Source of the DNA: DASXAI01 sp963728985
GTDB lineage: Bacteria > Actinomycetota > Acidimicrobiia > Acidimicrobiales > Ilumatobacteraceae
Assembly (NCBI GenBank): GCA_963728985.1
Contig: CAVSME010000003.1
Span: 124,001-188,000 of the forward strand
DNA length: 64,000 bases
Direction of reading: 5' to 3'
Shown here: piece by piece, positions 27,633 through 36,049 of the stretch
How the letters are laid out: every line of letters begins with the position of its first letter
How positions within the stretch are numbered: the stretch's first letter is position 1
Notes under the pieces: model-generated
Told to the model about the DNA's origin: nothing
Database searches by the model: none
Seen by the model: the letters and a program-made list of their open reading frames with translations, nothing else
Program-made: the position numbers and the translations under genes

Positions 27633-29533
27633 GCGCCGACGCCGGGGACCTGGGGTCGTGGCGGTGGGACATGACCACCGGCGTCACCACGTGGGACGCC
27701 ACCCTCGAGCAGCTGTTCGGGTTGGAGCCCGGGACCTTCCCCGGGACGTTCGAGGCGTGGGTCGACCTCCTGCACCCTGACGACGCGCCCGGCGCCCTCG
27801 CCATCCTGGAGCGGGCCCTGGCCGACCGGGCGCCCTACGACGTGCAGCACCGGGTGATCTGGCCCGACGGCAGCATCCACTGGCTGCAGGGTCGGGGCAT
27901 GGTGACGGTCGACGCCGACGGCAACGTCACCGGCACGATCGGCTGCACGGGCGACGTCACTGCCCGCACGCTCCTGCTGGCCGAGGCCAGCGACCGGGCC
28001 CGCGTCGCCGAGGCGCTGGCCGAGCACGAGCGCCGGCGCCGGCAGCAGCTGGAGTTCCTCAGCGAGCTGAACGACGCCACCCTGAACGCCGCCGACCACC
28101 GCGAGCTCATGCGGGCCGTCGCCGCCGCCGCCGTGCCCCGCCTCGGCGACTGGTGCGCCATCCACTTCCTGGCCGAGCCGGGCTCGCCGCCGGAGGTCGA
28201 GGTGGCCCACACCGACCCGCGGAAGGTGGCCTGGGCCCGTTCGCTGATCGAGCGGTTCCCGTTCAACCCGAGTGCCGAGTTCGGCGTCGCCCTGGCCATC
28301 CGCACCGGCCGCACGACCTATTACCCCGACCTCGATCGCGCCGTGCTCGACACCCTCCTGGCCCACACCGAACTGCCCGCCGACGAGGTACGGGCCGCCC
28401 TCGACCGGCTCCAGCCCACCAGTGCCATCATCGTGCCCCTTCGCTCCAAGCGGGGCGTCGTGGGCGCCATGCAGTTCGTCGGCGCCGAATCGGGCCGTCA
28501 CTACGACGACGCCGACCTGGCCCTGGCCGAGGCCACCGCCGGGCGGGTGGCCGATGCACTCGACAACGCGTGGCTGACCGAACGCCAGCGCACGATCGCC
28601 GCCACGCTGCAGCAGGCCCTGCTGCCGCCCCGCCTTCCCGAGATCGAGGGCATGAGCGTGGCCGCCCGCTACTGGGCCGCCGGCGTGGCCAACCAGGTGG
28701 GCGGGGACTTCTACGACATCTTCCGGGCCGGCGAGCGCCAATGGGCCGTGGTGATCGGCGACGTGTGCGGCACGGGGCCCGATGCCGCCGCCGTGACCGC
28801 CATCGCCCGCCACACCATCCGGGCCGCCGCCACCCACGACGTGGCCCCGGCCGAGGTCCTGGAGTGGCTCAACGACGCCCTCTACGCCGGCAACCGCGAC
28901 CTCTTCTGCACCACCCTCTACGCGACGGTCGAGCGCCACGACGACGGCACGTGGCGGTACCGCTCGATCACCGGTGGCCACCCGCTGCCGATCCTGGTGC
29001 CGGCGGACGGCCCGGCGGCGGCGGTCGGCCGCCCCGGCCGGCTGATCGGCGCGTTCCCCACGGTGGCGGCCGCGCCGTACGAGCTGACGCTGGAGGCCGG
29101 GGACACGCTGGTCCTCTACACCGACGGCGTGACCGACATCCATCCGCCTCATCACCTCGACGACGAGGCCCTGTGCGCGCTGGTCGGCGCCACGGTGACG
29201 GCGCCCACCGCCGAGGAGATGATCGAGCAGCTCAGGGACGCCATCGACCGGTGGCTCCCCCTGGCCGACCGCCACGATGACATGGCCATCGTCGTGCTCC
29301 ATGTCGACGACGCCGAAAACCTCCCGCGGGCGCGTGATACCTGGCGGCGCTCGCCGTCGAGTGGCGCATGGAGGGAGTCGGAGCACTGGAACGACGGCTC
29401 CGCAGCGCGCTGCAGGAGAGCACGCTGCTGCTGCGCTACCAGCCCGTCGTCGCCATCGCGACCGGGGCGGTGGAGGAGCTGCGAGCGATGTTGCGGTGGC
29501 CGGGTGGCGGTGGGATCACCCCCGAGCAGCTGA
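27629..29533 (+). CDS. PAS-GAF-SpoIIE (PP2C) serine phosphatase
   Basis: A 634-aa phosphatase. Residues 1-125 form a PAS domain (WDMTTGVTTWDATLEQLFG, ending VTGTIGCTGDVT), 145-325 a GAF-like domain (RLGDWCAIHFL, IIVPLRSKRGVVGAMQF) and 345-560 the SpoIIE PP2C core with metal-binding aspartates in GGDFYDIF, VIGDVCGTGPDAAAV, LYTDGVTDIH and RHDDMAIVVL. It should dephosphorylate the STAS partner in response to the sensory domains. ATG at 27629 overlaps the upstream stop (ATGA). The C-terminal ~65 residues after MAIVVLHVD are Arg/Cys/Ser-rich and unlike the family; a stop exists at 29335 in another frame, so a frameshift near 29300 may extend the ORF into the next gene by 166 bp. Confidence 0.88.
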   Translation: MSADAGDLGSWRWDMTTGVTTWDATLEQLFGLEPGTFPGTFEAWVDLLHPDDAPGALAILERALADRAPYDVQHRVIWPDGSIHWLQGRGMVTVDADGNVTGTIGCTGDVTARTLLLAEASDRARVAEALAEHERRRRQQLEFLSELNDATLNAADHRELMRAVAAAAVPRLGDWCAIHFLAEPGSPPEVEVAHTDPRKVAWARSLIERFPFNPSAEFGVALAIRTGRTTYYPDLDRAVLDTLLAHTELPADEVRAALDRLQPTSAIIVPLRSKRGVVGAMQFVGAESGRHYDDADLALAEATAGRVADALDNAWLTERQRTIAATLQQALLPPRLPEIEGMSVAARYWAAGVANQVGGDFYDIFRAGERQWAVVIGDVCGTGPDAAAVTAIARHTIRAAATHDVAPAEVLEWLNDALYAGNRDLFCTTLYATVERHDDGTWRYRSITGGHPLPILVPADGPAAAVGRPGRLIGAFPTVAAAPYELTLEAGDTLVLYTDGVTDIHPPHHLDDEALCALVGATVTAPTAEEMIEQLRDAIDRWLPLADRHDDMAIVVLHVDDAENLPRARDTWRRSPSSGAWRESEHWNDGSAARCRRARCCCATSPSSPSRPGRWRSCERCCGGRVAVGSPPSS

Positions 29534-30189
29534 TCGACATCGCCCGGTCCGCCAGCGTCCTGCCCGAGCTGCACCGCTGGGTGCTGTCCACGGCGTGCCG
29601 CGAAGGGGCGCAGTGGCGCCGGGAGGGCGTGACGGCGTCGGTAGGGGTCACCCTCGGCGCCGATCAACTGCGTGACGGCACCGCCGCCGCCGACGTGGCC
29701 CTGGCCCTGCGGTCGTCGGGCCTGCCGCCGGGGGCGCTCAGCGTCGGCCTCCCGGCCGCGCCGGCCCTGGCGCCGACCGACACCGCCGCCGTCCTCGGCG
29801 ACCTCGCCCGCCTCGGCGTCTCGATCGGCGTGGTCGGGGTCCGGAACTGGCCCCTACCCCCGAGCCTGCGGGCGCCCGCCGTCGAGTGGCTCGGCCTCGA
29901 CCGCGAGCTCGTCGGCCTGCTGGCCGAGCTGCCGACCTCGCGGATGGCGGTGGCCACTGTCGTCGCCCTGGTCGGCGACCACGGCGCCAAGACGATCGCC
30001 GCCGGCGTGGAAACCGACCGGGAGCTGAGCTGCGTGGAGGCGCTGGGCGTCACCCACGCGCTCGGCTACTGGTTCGCGCCGCCGACGCCGGCGATCGAGT
30101 TGCACGCGCTCCTGCGGCGCATGGGAGGGAAGGGGTTGAAGAGCAATGGGCCGTTTCGACCGAGGCGACTCTGGGGTATGTGCACGTAA
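29368..30189 (+). CDS. Degenerate EAL-like protein
   Basis: A 273-aa protein with the outline of an EAL phosphodiesterase domain but without its catalytic residues. The start is recognisable (LRSALQESTLLLRYQPVVAI, then VEELRAMLRWPG where EALxRW is expected), as are VLSTACREGAQWR, EWLGLDRELV in place of the LKID strand, and AAGVETDRE in place of AEGVE. The DDFGTG loop is replaced by GVSIGVVGVRNW and the metal-binding acids are missing, so it is probably a nucleotide-sensing or protein-interaction module, not an enzyme. It overlaps the SpoIIE gene by 166 bp and would be the output or regulator of the partner-switching operon. Confidence 0.7.
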   Translation: MEGVGALERRLRSALQESTLLLRYQPVVAIATGAVEELRAMLRWPGGGGITPEQLIDIARSASVLPELHRWVLSTACREGAQWRREGVTASVGVTLGADQLRDGTAAADVALALRSSGLPPGALSVGLPAAPALAPTDTAAVLGDLARLGVSIGVVGVRNWPLPPSLRAPAVEWLGLDRELVGLLAELPTSRMAVATVVALVGDHGAKTIAAGVETDRELSCVEALGVTHALGYWFAPPTPAIELHALLRRMGGKGLKSNGPFRPRRLWGMCT

Positions 30190-30221
30190 GCTCACGATCA
30201 GCGGTCAATTAGGCGGGGGGC

Positions 30222-31769
30222 GTGGTGAAGAACTCCACCAGGCGGCGAGAACACGCCGGCGACGTGCGGACTGACGCGCAGTTGCTCCAGTCGGTACGCG
30301 ACGGGGACGACAACGCGTTCGGTGAGCTGTACGGGCGCCACATCGACGTGGCCCGGGCCGCCGCCCGGTCGCTGCTGTCGTGGGGGCCCGAGGCCGAAGA
30401 CGTCGTGTCGGATGCGTTCACCCGGGTCCTGTCGATCCTCCAGCGGGGCGGCGGCCCGGAGGAAGCGTTCCGGCCCTACCTGCTGACCTGCGTGCGCCAC
30501 GCCTGTTACGACCGCAGCCAGGGCATCGCCCGGTCGCTGCCCGTCGATCCGGGGGACATGGCCGACCTGGCCCATGCCCGCCAGCGGGGCGAGCTCGATC
30601 TGCAGGACACGTCGAGCAACAGCGATCTCCTGGCCCGGGCCTTCGCCTCGCTCCCCGAGCGCTGGCAGCTCGTGCTGTGGTCGACGGAGGTAGACGGTCG
30701 CCGTCCCGCCGAGCTGGCCAAGGAGCTGGGCTTGGCGCCGGGCGCCGTCGCCTCGCTGGCCTACCGGGCCCGTGAGGGCCTCACCGAGGCCTTCCTGTCC
30801 GCCCACCTCCAGCGGCCGGCGGCCCCGGCGTGCGCCGCCCTGCGGCCCCGCCTGGCGGCGTTCGTGCGCGACAACGTGAGCGGCCGCGAGGAAGCGACCA
30901 TCCAGGCCCACCTCGACGAGTGCACCGAGTGCCAGGAGCTGGTGGGCGAGCTCCGGGAGCTGAACCGTCCGCTGCGCGGCCTGCTGGTGCCGGCCGTGGT
31001 GGGCGTGTCGGCCAGCGCCTACCTGGCCGAAGCGGCCACGGGCGGCGGCGCGCTCGTGCCCCGGCTCTTGCAGTTCCTCCACTCCCGACCGGCCTTCGGC
31101 GGCGCCGCCGCCGCCGCCGGCGTGGCCGTCCTGACGGGCGCCACCTTCAGCGGCATCGTTCCCCTCAAGCCGGCCGATGGCCCGCCCACCCCGACCTCGG
31201 TCAGCGCGGTGGCGGTGGCCAACGGGTCGGCCAGCGTGGCCCTGCCCGACCCGGGCGGGCCGTCCGTCGCCGACCCCGGCGCCACCCTTCCGGGCCTTGG
31301 CGGACCGGACGCCCCCGGTACCCCGGTCCTGGACCCGGCTGGTCGGCCGGTCGTGGCCCTGCCCGCCGTCCCCGGCGCCGAGCCCACGGTCACCGTGCCC
31401 GGCGGGAGCGAACCCGGCGTGACAATGCCGAGCGTGAGCGTGCCCGCGGTCTCGTTGCCTCCGGTGAGCCTGCCGCCCGTGTCCCTGCCGCCGGTGAGCC
31501 TGCCGCCCGTGTCCCTGCCGGCGGTGTCGCTGCCGGCGGTGTCGCTGCCGGCGGTGAGCGTGCCGCCCGTGAGCGTGGCGCCCATCCAGGTGCCGGGCCT
31601 CCCGGCGGTGACGGTGCCGGTCGTCACGGTGCCGGTCATCACCGTGCCCGTGGTGACGGTGCCGGTCATCACCGTGCCACCGATCACCGTCCCGCCGATC
31701 ACGGTGCCGCCGATCACCGTGCCGGTCAGCACGCTGCCGGCCCTCACCACCCCCACCTTGCCGGGGTAG
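30222..31769 (+). CDS. ECF sigma factor fused to zinc-finger anti-sigma, membrane helix and repetitive outer tail
   Basis: A 515-aa single protein. Residues 20-75 are sigma region 2 (LLQSVRDGDDNAFGELYGRH, DVVSDAFTRVLSIL), 135-193 region 4 (LPERWQLVLWSTEVDG, helix-turn-helix ELAKELGLAPGAVASLAYRA). Residues 204-255 form a zf-HC2-like anti-sigma domain (C204, H230-x3-C234-x2-C237). A membrane helix is at ~292-314, and residues 315-515 form an outside tail with repeated five-residue units (VSLPP, VSLPA, VTVPV, ITVPP). Fused ECF-anti-sigma proteins are known in actinobacteria (ECF52/53-like groups, from memory); tethering would hold the sigma at the membrane until the tail or finger senses envelope state. 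GTG at 30222 follows a GGCGGGGGG site. The sortase fusion is downstream. Confidence 0.85.
   Translation: MVKNSTRRREHAGDVRTDAQLLQSVRDGDDNAFGELYGRHIDVARAAARSLLSWGPEAEDVVSDAFTRVLSILQRGGGPEEAFRPYLLTCVRHACYDRSQGIARSLPVDPGDMADLAHARQRGELDLQDTSSNSDLLARAFASLPERWQLVLWSTEVDGRRPAELAKELGLAPGAVASLAYRAREGLTEAFLSAHLQRPAAPACAALRPRLAAFVRDNVSGREEATIQAHLDECTECQELVGELRELNRPLRGLLVPAVVGVSASAYLAEAATGGGALVPRLLQFLHSRPAFGGAAAAAGVAVLTGATFSGIVPLKPADGPPTPTSVSAVAVANGSASVALPDPGGPSVADPGATLPGLGGPDAPGTPVLDPAGRPVVALPAVPGAEPTVTVPGGSEPGVTMPSVSVPAVSLPPVSLPPVSLPPVSLPPVSLPAVSLPAVSLPAVSVPPVSVAPIQVPGLPAVTVPVVTVPVITVPVVTVPVITVPPITVPPITVPPITVPVSTLPALTTPTLPG
31430..31765 (+). repeat. 15-bp coding repeats encoding VSLPP/VTVPV-type pentapeptides
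   Basis: More than 20 consecutive five-residue units of the form (V/I)(S/T)(L/V)P(P/A/V) form the C-terminal end of the fused sigma/anti-sigma protein. Blocks such as GTGAGCCTGCCGCCCGTGTC recur at the DNA level. Proline at every fifth position favours an extended wall-spanning rod. Length is likely to vary between strains by slippage. Confidence 0.85.
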
Positions 31770-31782
31770 CCCGACCCGCTCG

Positions 31783-31804
31783 CCGCCGGCGCTGCCGGCG
31801 GTTT
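31783..31804 (+). terminator. Hairpin after the fused sigma/anti-sigma gene
   Basis: Arms CCGCCGGC (31783-31790) and GCCGGCGG (31794-31801) with a GCT loop, followed by TTT, 14 nt after the stop at 31769. A weak intrinsic terminator. The rest of 31805-32017, the leader of the sortase gene, holds a second hairpin: CCGATGTG at 31850-31857 and CACATCGG at 31866-31873 with an 8-nt loop, which could be an operator. Confidence 0.5.
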
Positions 31805-32017
31805 CGGCGCGCCATGGGTGCTGGTCAGGCGTTCAGGGGCCCGACACCCCCGATGTGACGGACGACACATCGGCGGGCCGTGACCGGTCGTGATGTTTGC
31901 CGTCTTGTCTGCAGCGGTACGTAGTCAAGCGACCACACTCCGTCCGGTAGCGAGCCGGATGGGTGAGGTCCCCAGGCGGTCCCGATCGCCCGGTTTCGAC
32001 AAGCGGAGGTCGAAACG

Positions 32018-33700
32018 ATGTCTTCATCTGGCCTGTTCAAACGCGCCCCCAGACAGGTGCTCATCACGGCCGTGGCCACGTTCGGCCTGGTCGCCGCAAC
32101 GGCGGCGGCCGTCGCCGCCGCTCCCCTGGCAGTCCCTGCCGCCGTGGCCCCCGCGGCGGTGGCCCCGGCCGCCGCCGGCACGACCGCCTTCCATCCCGTC
32201 GCCCCCGGCCGCCTCCTCGACACGCGCCAGGGCTCCCCCCTCCGGACCGGCGCCACGGCCACGCTGGCTGCCGCCGGGGCCGCTGGGATGCCGGCGGGCA
32301 TCGTGGCCGTCGTCGTCAACATCACCGCCACCAACACCTCGGCAGCGGGGTACCTGACCGCCTTCCCGTCCGGTGGCACCCGCCCCACCACGTCCGTGCT
32401 GAACGCCGAGCGGCCGGGCCAGACCCTGGCCAACCTCGCCACCGTCCCCGTCGGCGCCGACGGCAAGCTGTCGATCTTCGCATCGGCGACCACCGACGTG
32501 ATCGTGGACGTCTTCGGGTACTACGCCCCGGCCGGTTCGGCGACCGCTGGGCGCTTCGTGCCGGCCGGACCGCAGCGGGCCTTCGACTCCCGCACCGGCG
32601 GCAAAGCCCTCGCCCCTGGCGCCGTTGCGCACGTGTCCTTCGCCGGCATCCTGCCCGCCGACGCCTCCGCCGTCGTCGCCAACCTCACGGTCACCGAGGC
32701 CACGGCGCCCGGGTACTGGACGGCGTGGCCCACGGGTGCGGCCCGTCCCGCCACGTCCAACCTGAACAGCACCGCGGCCGGCCAGACGATCGCCAACCAG
32801 ATCGTGGTGCCGGTGGCCGCCGGTGGGATCGACGTGTTCTCGCAATCGGGCGGCCACCTCGTGGTCGACGTCACCGGCTACTTCACCGGTTCCAAGTCGC
32901 CCTCCTCGAGCGCCGGGCTGTACGTGCCGGCCACCCCGACCCGGGTGCTCGACACCCGCACGACGGAGCTCAACCCGCTCGGCCCCGCCGCCCAACCCCA
33001 GCCGGGCTGGTCGCTCGAGGCGGCGATCACCGGCTACGCCGCGGTGAGCGCCAACGTCACCCTCGTGCACGCCCTGCAGGCGGGCTACGTCACGGCGTAC
33101 CCGGCGGGCACGGCCCGACCCGGGGCGTCCAACCTCAACGCCACCACGCCGGGCCAGACGATCGCCAACCAGGTCATCACCTCGCTCGGCCAGCGCGGCC
33201 TCGCCCTCTACGTCCAGGCCGGCGGCGACGTCCTCGTCGACGTGACCGGCTACTACACCGGTGCGCCCGTCGCATCGACGGTCCCGCCCGAGGCCAACCC
33301 CGCGCCCCCGTCGCCCGACCGCATCGTCATCCCCGCGGTCGGCATCGACATCCGCGTCGGCTACGGCGTCGACCCTGCCACGCTGGCCGACGGCCCGGGG
33401 TTCTGGCCCGACTACGGCCAGCTCGGACAGCCCGGCAACGTGCTGATCGGCGCCCATCGCACCAGCCACGGCGGGCCGTTCGAGCGCATCAACCAGATTC
33501 CTGCCGGGAGCGACATCTGGGTCTTCGCCGGCCCCCTGCGCTACCACTACGTGGCCACCGATCACTTCATCGTCAACTTCGACCAGGCCGAGCCGGTGGT
33601 GCGCCAGACGACGGCCCATCAGCTGACGCTGTTCGCCTGCCACCCCCCGGGCTCGGAAGCCCAGCGCTACGTCGTGCGCGCCGCCGAAGTGCGCGACTGA
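32018..33700 (+). CDS. Three-repeat surface protein fused to a C-terminal sortase domain
   Basis: A 560-aa exported protein. Residues 1-45 include a signal peptide or anchor (VLITAVATFGLVAATAAAVA). Three repeats of ~110-125 residues follow (about 63-170, 175-290, 300-420), each with the pattern RLLDTR/AFDSR/VLDTR, then GY.TA.P.G..RP..S.LN and a closing DV.GYY; the same domain is in the protein at 20681. Residues ~435-558 are a sortase: H480 in IGAHRTSHGGPF, C541 in LTLFACHPPG and R550 in EAQRYVV make the catalytic triad. It would cleave a sorting signal and attach proteins to the cell wall, while the repeats place it at the surface. ATG at 32018 has Shine-Dalgarno GGAGGT at 32005. The closest classes are sortase E/F. 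Confidence 0.88.
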   Translation: MSSSGLFKRAPRQVLITAVATFGLVAATAAAVAAAPLAVPAAVAPAAVAPAAAGTTAFHPVAPGRLLDTRQGSPLRTGATATLAAAGAAGMPAGIVAVVVNITATNTSAAGYLTAFPSGGTRPTTSVLNAERPGQTLANLATVPVGADGKLSIFASATTDVIVDVFGYYAPAGSATAGRFVPAGPQRAFDSRTGGKALAPGAVAHVSFAGILPADASAVVANLTVTEATAPGYWTAWPTGAARPATSNLNSTAAGQTIANQIVVPVAAGGIDVFSQSGGHLVVDVTGYFTGSKSPSSSAGLYVPATPTRVLDTRTTELNPLGPAAQPQPGWSLEAAITGYAAVSANVTLVHALQAGYVTAYPAGTARPGASNLNATTPGQTIANQVITSLGQRGLALYVQAGGDVLVDVTGYYTGAPVASTVPPEANPAPPSPDRIVIPAVGIDIRVGYGVDPATLADGPGFWPDYGQLGQPGNVLIGAHRTSHGGPFERINQIPAGSDIWVFAGPLRYHYVATDHFIVNFDQAEPVVRQTTAHQLTLFACHPPGSEAQRYVVRAAEVRD

Positions 33701-33714
33701 CGCTGGGTGCCGAT

Positions 33715-33762
33715 TCGGTCATGGGTGCCGATCGGCCCGCCAGGCGAGGCAATCGGCACCCA
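33715..33762. repeat. 48-bp intergenic repeat, copy 1 (second copy at 48739-48786)
   Basis: 47 of 48 bases are identical to 48739-48786; the only difference is G versus A near 33746. Arms TGGGTGCCGAT (33722-33732) and ATCGGCACCCA (33752-33762) form a perfect 11-bp stem with a 19-nt loop. It lies 14 bp after the sortase stop and before a decayed gene. Candidate REP-type element or small non-autonomous mobile palindrome. Confidence 0.8.
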
Positions 33763-33822
33763 AAGCTCCCCGACGATCCTGATCAACCACCCCCAAGTCG
33801 GGCAAGCGCTACACGACGCCGC

Positions 33823-34619
33823 AGCGAGCTCGAGACCCGGCTCCAGCGCGGGCTGGAGATGGCGGCCACCGAGGAGAGCGCGTTCACCGTCGTGAACCAG
33901 GCGCTGCGGCGCGTCGGTGGCGGGACCGCCATCGAGGTGCTGGCCGCCGACTCCAGCCACGCCCACTTCGAGCAGGCGACGGTCACTGCTGACGACGAGC
34001 AGTGGGCATGCGCCGTGGCCGGCCCGGAGGACTGCCCGGCGGCCAGCAGTGGGTAGTCACGCACGTTCAACGACAGCACCGACCTCGACGCCTGCCCCTG
34101 CCTCCGGGGCCGGGGCGAGGGCCGATGGGGCGTGTGCGTCCCGATCTCCATGGCCGGGCGCACGACGGGCGTCATGCACGCCGAGGGGCCCACCTCGACG
34201 CCGCCACTGCCCGTGATGCGTCACGAGATGGAGCTCGTCGCCCGCAAGACGGGTGATCGCATCGGCGCACTGCGCATCCTGGCCCGCTCGGAATCGCGGG
34301 CGCGACCCGATCCGCTGACCGGGCTGTCCAACCGGCGCACCCTCGAGCGCCGCATCCTCGAGGCCACCGCCGATGGATCGGGGTTCGTGGTGGCGTTCCT
34401 CGACCGCGATCACTTCAAACACATCAACGGCTGGCCAGCGGCGGCGTGCCCGCCTTCACCATCAGCGCCGGGCTGGCCGCGTCCATGCCCGGTGAGCCGA
34501 TCGACGAAGTGATCGCCCGGGCCGACAGCATGCTGTTGCGGGCCAAGCTCGAGGGCCGCAACCGGATCGTGAGCTTCGGCGACGACCTCGACGCCGAGAT
34601 GGCCCGCATCAAGAACTAG
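33823..34619 (+). pseudogene. GAF-GGDEF diguanylate cyclase remnant
   Basis: One frame encodes a GAF-like start (ELETRLQRGLEMAATEESAF, RRVGGGTAIEVLAADSSHAH), is stopped by TAG at 34054-34056, then continues in the same frame with DSTDLDACPCLRGRG, VCVPISMAGRTTGVMHAEG and the GGDEF opening DPLTGLSNRRTLERRILE to DRDHFKHING at ~34430. Homology resumes in a different frame with FTISAGLAASMPGEPIDEVI and ADSMLLRAKLEGRNRIVSFG. The ~60 residues between, including the GGDEF signature itself, are deleted. The TAG most simply arose from CAG. With both lesions it cannot make c-di-GMP. Its final TAG (34617-34619) overlaps the stop of the convergent nitronate monooxygenase. Confidence 0.8.
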
Positions 34620-35566
34620 CGCGCCGCGCTCATCTCCAGGTAGCGCTCGGCCAGACCGGCGACGACCGCTTCGAACCCGGCCACCGTGCGAGCGATGATC
34701 TCGGCCGCCGGCAGCACCTCCTCGATCCGCCCCGCCACCTGACCGCACTGCGGCAGTGACGCCTCGAGGTCGCCGCCCTCGTACAGCTCCATGATGGAGC
34801 CGAGCAGGGCGAGCGGGTCGCCCTCCGACTTGTGCTCGAACGACTCGGTCGTCGCCGTCCGCAGCACCCGTACCGGACGCCGGTTGTGGTGGTTGATGGT
34901 GAGCGTGTCGGTCTCGCCCGCCGCCACCACGGCGAGCTTCATGTTCTCGTGCACGGGTGACTCGAGCGACGCCATCATGCGGGTGCCCATCTGGACACCT
35001 TCAGCCCCGAGCGCGAATGCGGCGGCCATCGACGCGCCGTCGGCGATGCCGCCGGCAGCGATCATCGGCACGTCGACCCGGCTGGCCACCAGCGGCAGCA
35101 ACACCATGTTGGCCACCTCACGCGGGTTCTTCATGCCGGCGCCCTCGTGGCCGTCCACCACGAGGCCGTCCACCCCGGCGTCGACCGCCTTCTGGGCCGC
35201 CCGCAGCGTGGGCACCACGTGGAAGACGATGAGGCCGGCCTCCTTGAGGATGGACGTGTACTTGTCGGGCGAGCCCGCCGAAGTGGTGACGAACTCGATG
35301 CCCTCGTCGACGATCATGTCCACGATGGCCGGGTCCCGCACGAAGGCCAGCGGCAGGTTCACGCCGAAGGGCTTGTCGGTGAGCTCGCGCGTGCGGTGGA
35401 TGTCGGCCCGAACCTCCTCGATGCCGAGGGAGCCGGGCACGAGGCCCATGGCGCCGGCATTGGACACGGCCGAGACGAGGGCCGGTTTGGCGATGTAGCC
35501 CATCGGCGCCTGCACGATGGGGATGTCCACCCCGAGCAGGGCGGTGACGCGGTTCGTGAAGCGCAT
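34616..35566 (-). CDS. Nitronate monooxygenase-family FMN enzyme
   Basis: A 316-aa FMN-dependent TIM barrel of the 2-nitropropane dioxygenase family. Visible features: IPIVQAPMGYIAKPALVSAV at the N-terminus, VDGLVVDGHEGAGMKN (substrate-side histidine region), PMIAAGGIADGASMAAAFALG for the FMN phosphate site and GAEGVQMGTRMMASLES. Acts on nitronates or, in many actinobacterial paralogues, serves as an enoyl reductase-like oxidoreductase. ATG at 35566 is preferred to upstream codons because MRFTNRVTALLGVDIPIVQ is the typical family start. Confidence 0.85.
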   Translation of the reverse strand: MRFTNRVTALLGVDIPIVQAPMGYIAKPALVSAVSNAGAMGLVPGSLGIEEVRADIHRTRELTDKPFGVNLPLAFVRDPAIVDMIVDEGIEFVTTSAGSPDKYTSILKEAGLIVFHVVPTLRAAQKAVDAGVDGLVVDGHEGAGMKNPREVANMVLLPLVASRVDVPMIAAGGIADGASMAAAFALGAEGVQMGTRMMASLESPVHENMKLAVVAAGETDTLTINHHNRRPVRVLRTATTESFEHKSEGDPLALLGSIMELYEGGDLEASLPQCGQVAGRIEEVLPAAEIIARTVAGFEAVVAGLAERYLEMSAAR

Positions 35567-35649
35567 GGCGCGCAAGCTACCGGTCGACCTGGTGTGCGCC
35601 GAAAGGCGACGGGTGGCGGTCGGCGCCACTCACCCGTCGCCTCCGGTCC

Positions 35650-35964
35650 TCACATGTCGATGGTCTCGGCCACCTCGATCGTGCCGCCGGAGGCCAGGAT
35701 CGGGCAGCCCTTGGCCAGGCTCACCGCCGCCTCCAGGTCCGTGGCCGTCAGCAGGCTGTAGCCGGACACGGGGTTGGGGCCGCCGCCGGCGCTGGCCGAG
35801 CCATCGGCGGCGACGGTGCGCGACGCGCCCGTCGGGGCGCCGCCGTCCACGACGGCATCACCGAGGGAACCGAACCAGGCTCCCCACGCCGCCATCGCCT
35901 TCTCCTGGTCTTCGGGGGTCTGGGCCATGCCACCACCGTGGTAGGCCAGCAGGTACTTGGGCAT
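35650..35964 (-). CDS. YciI-like (YCII/DGPF domain) protein
   Basis: A 104-aa ferredoxin-like fold protein. MPKYLLAYHGGGMAQTPEDQ is a typical opening of YCII-related actinobacterial proteins, with GAWFGSLGDAVVDGGAP and a C-terminal VSGYSLLTATDLEAAVSLA. Such proteins are often encoded next to ECF sigma factors and are presumed to bind small ligands; the activity is unknown. A good Shine-Dalgarno (AGGAGGAA) lies before the ATG at 35964. Between it and the livF stop at 36050 I see nothing. Confidence 0.82.
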   Translation of the reverse strand: MPKYLLAYHGGGMAQTPEDQEKAMAAWGAWFGSLGDAVVDGGAPTGASRTVAADGSASAGGGPNPVSGYSLLTATDLEAAVSLAKGCPILASGGTIEVAETIDM

Positions 35965-36049
35965 CGCGTTCCTCCTCGTCGGGCCGCCACGCTGGCGACC
36001 TCCACCAAGACGACGAACGCTCAGCGCCGAATCGACACCTCGGGCCGAA

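Noticed and set aside
31430..31765. CRISPR-like or non-coding minisatellite
   Set aside because: Units are 15 bp without spacers and stay in frame as pentapeptides within the ECF fusion gene.
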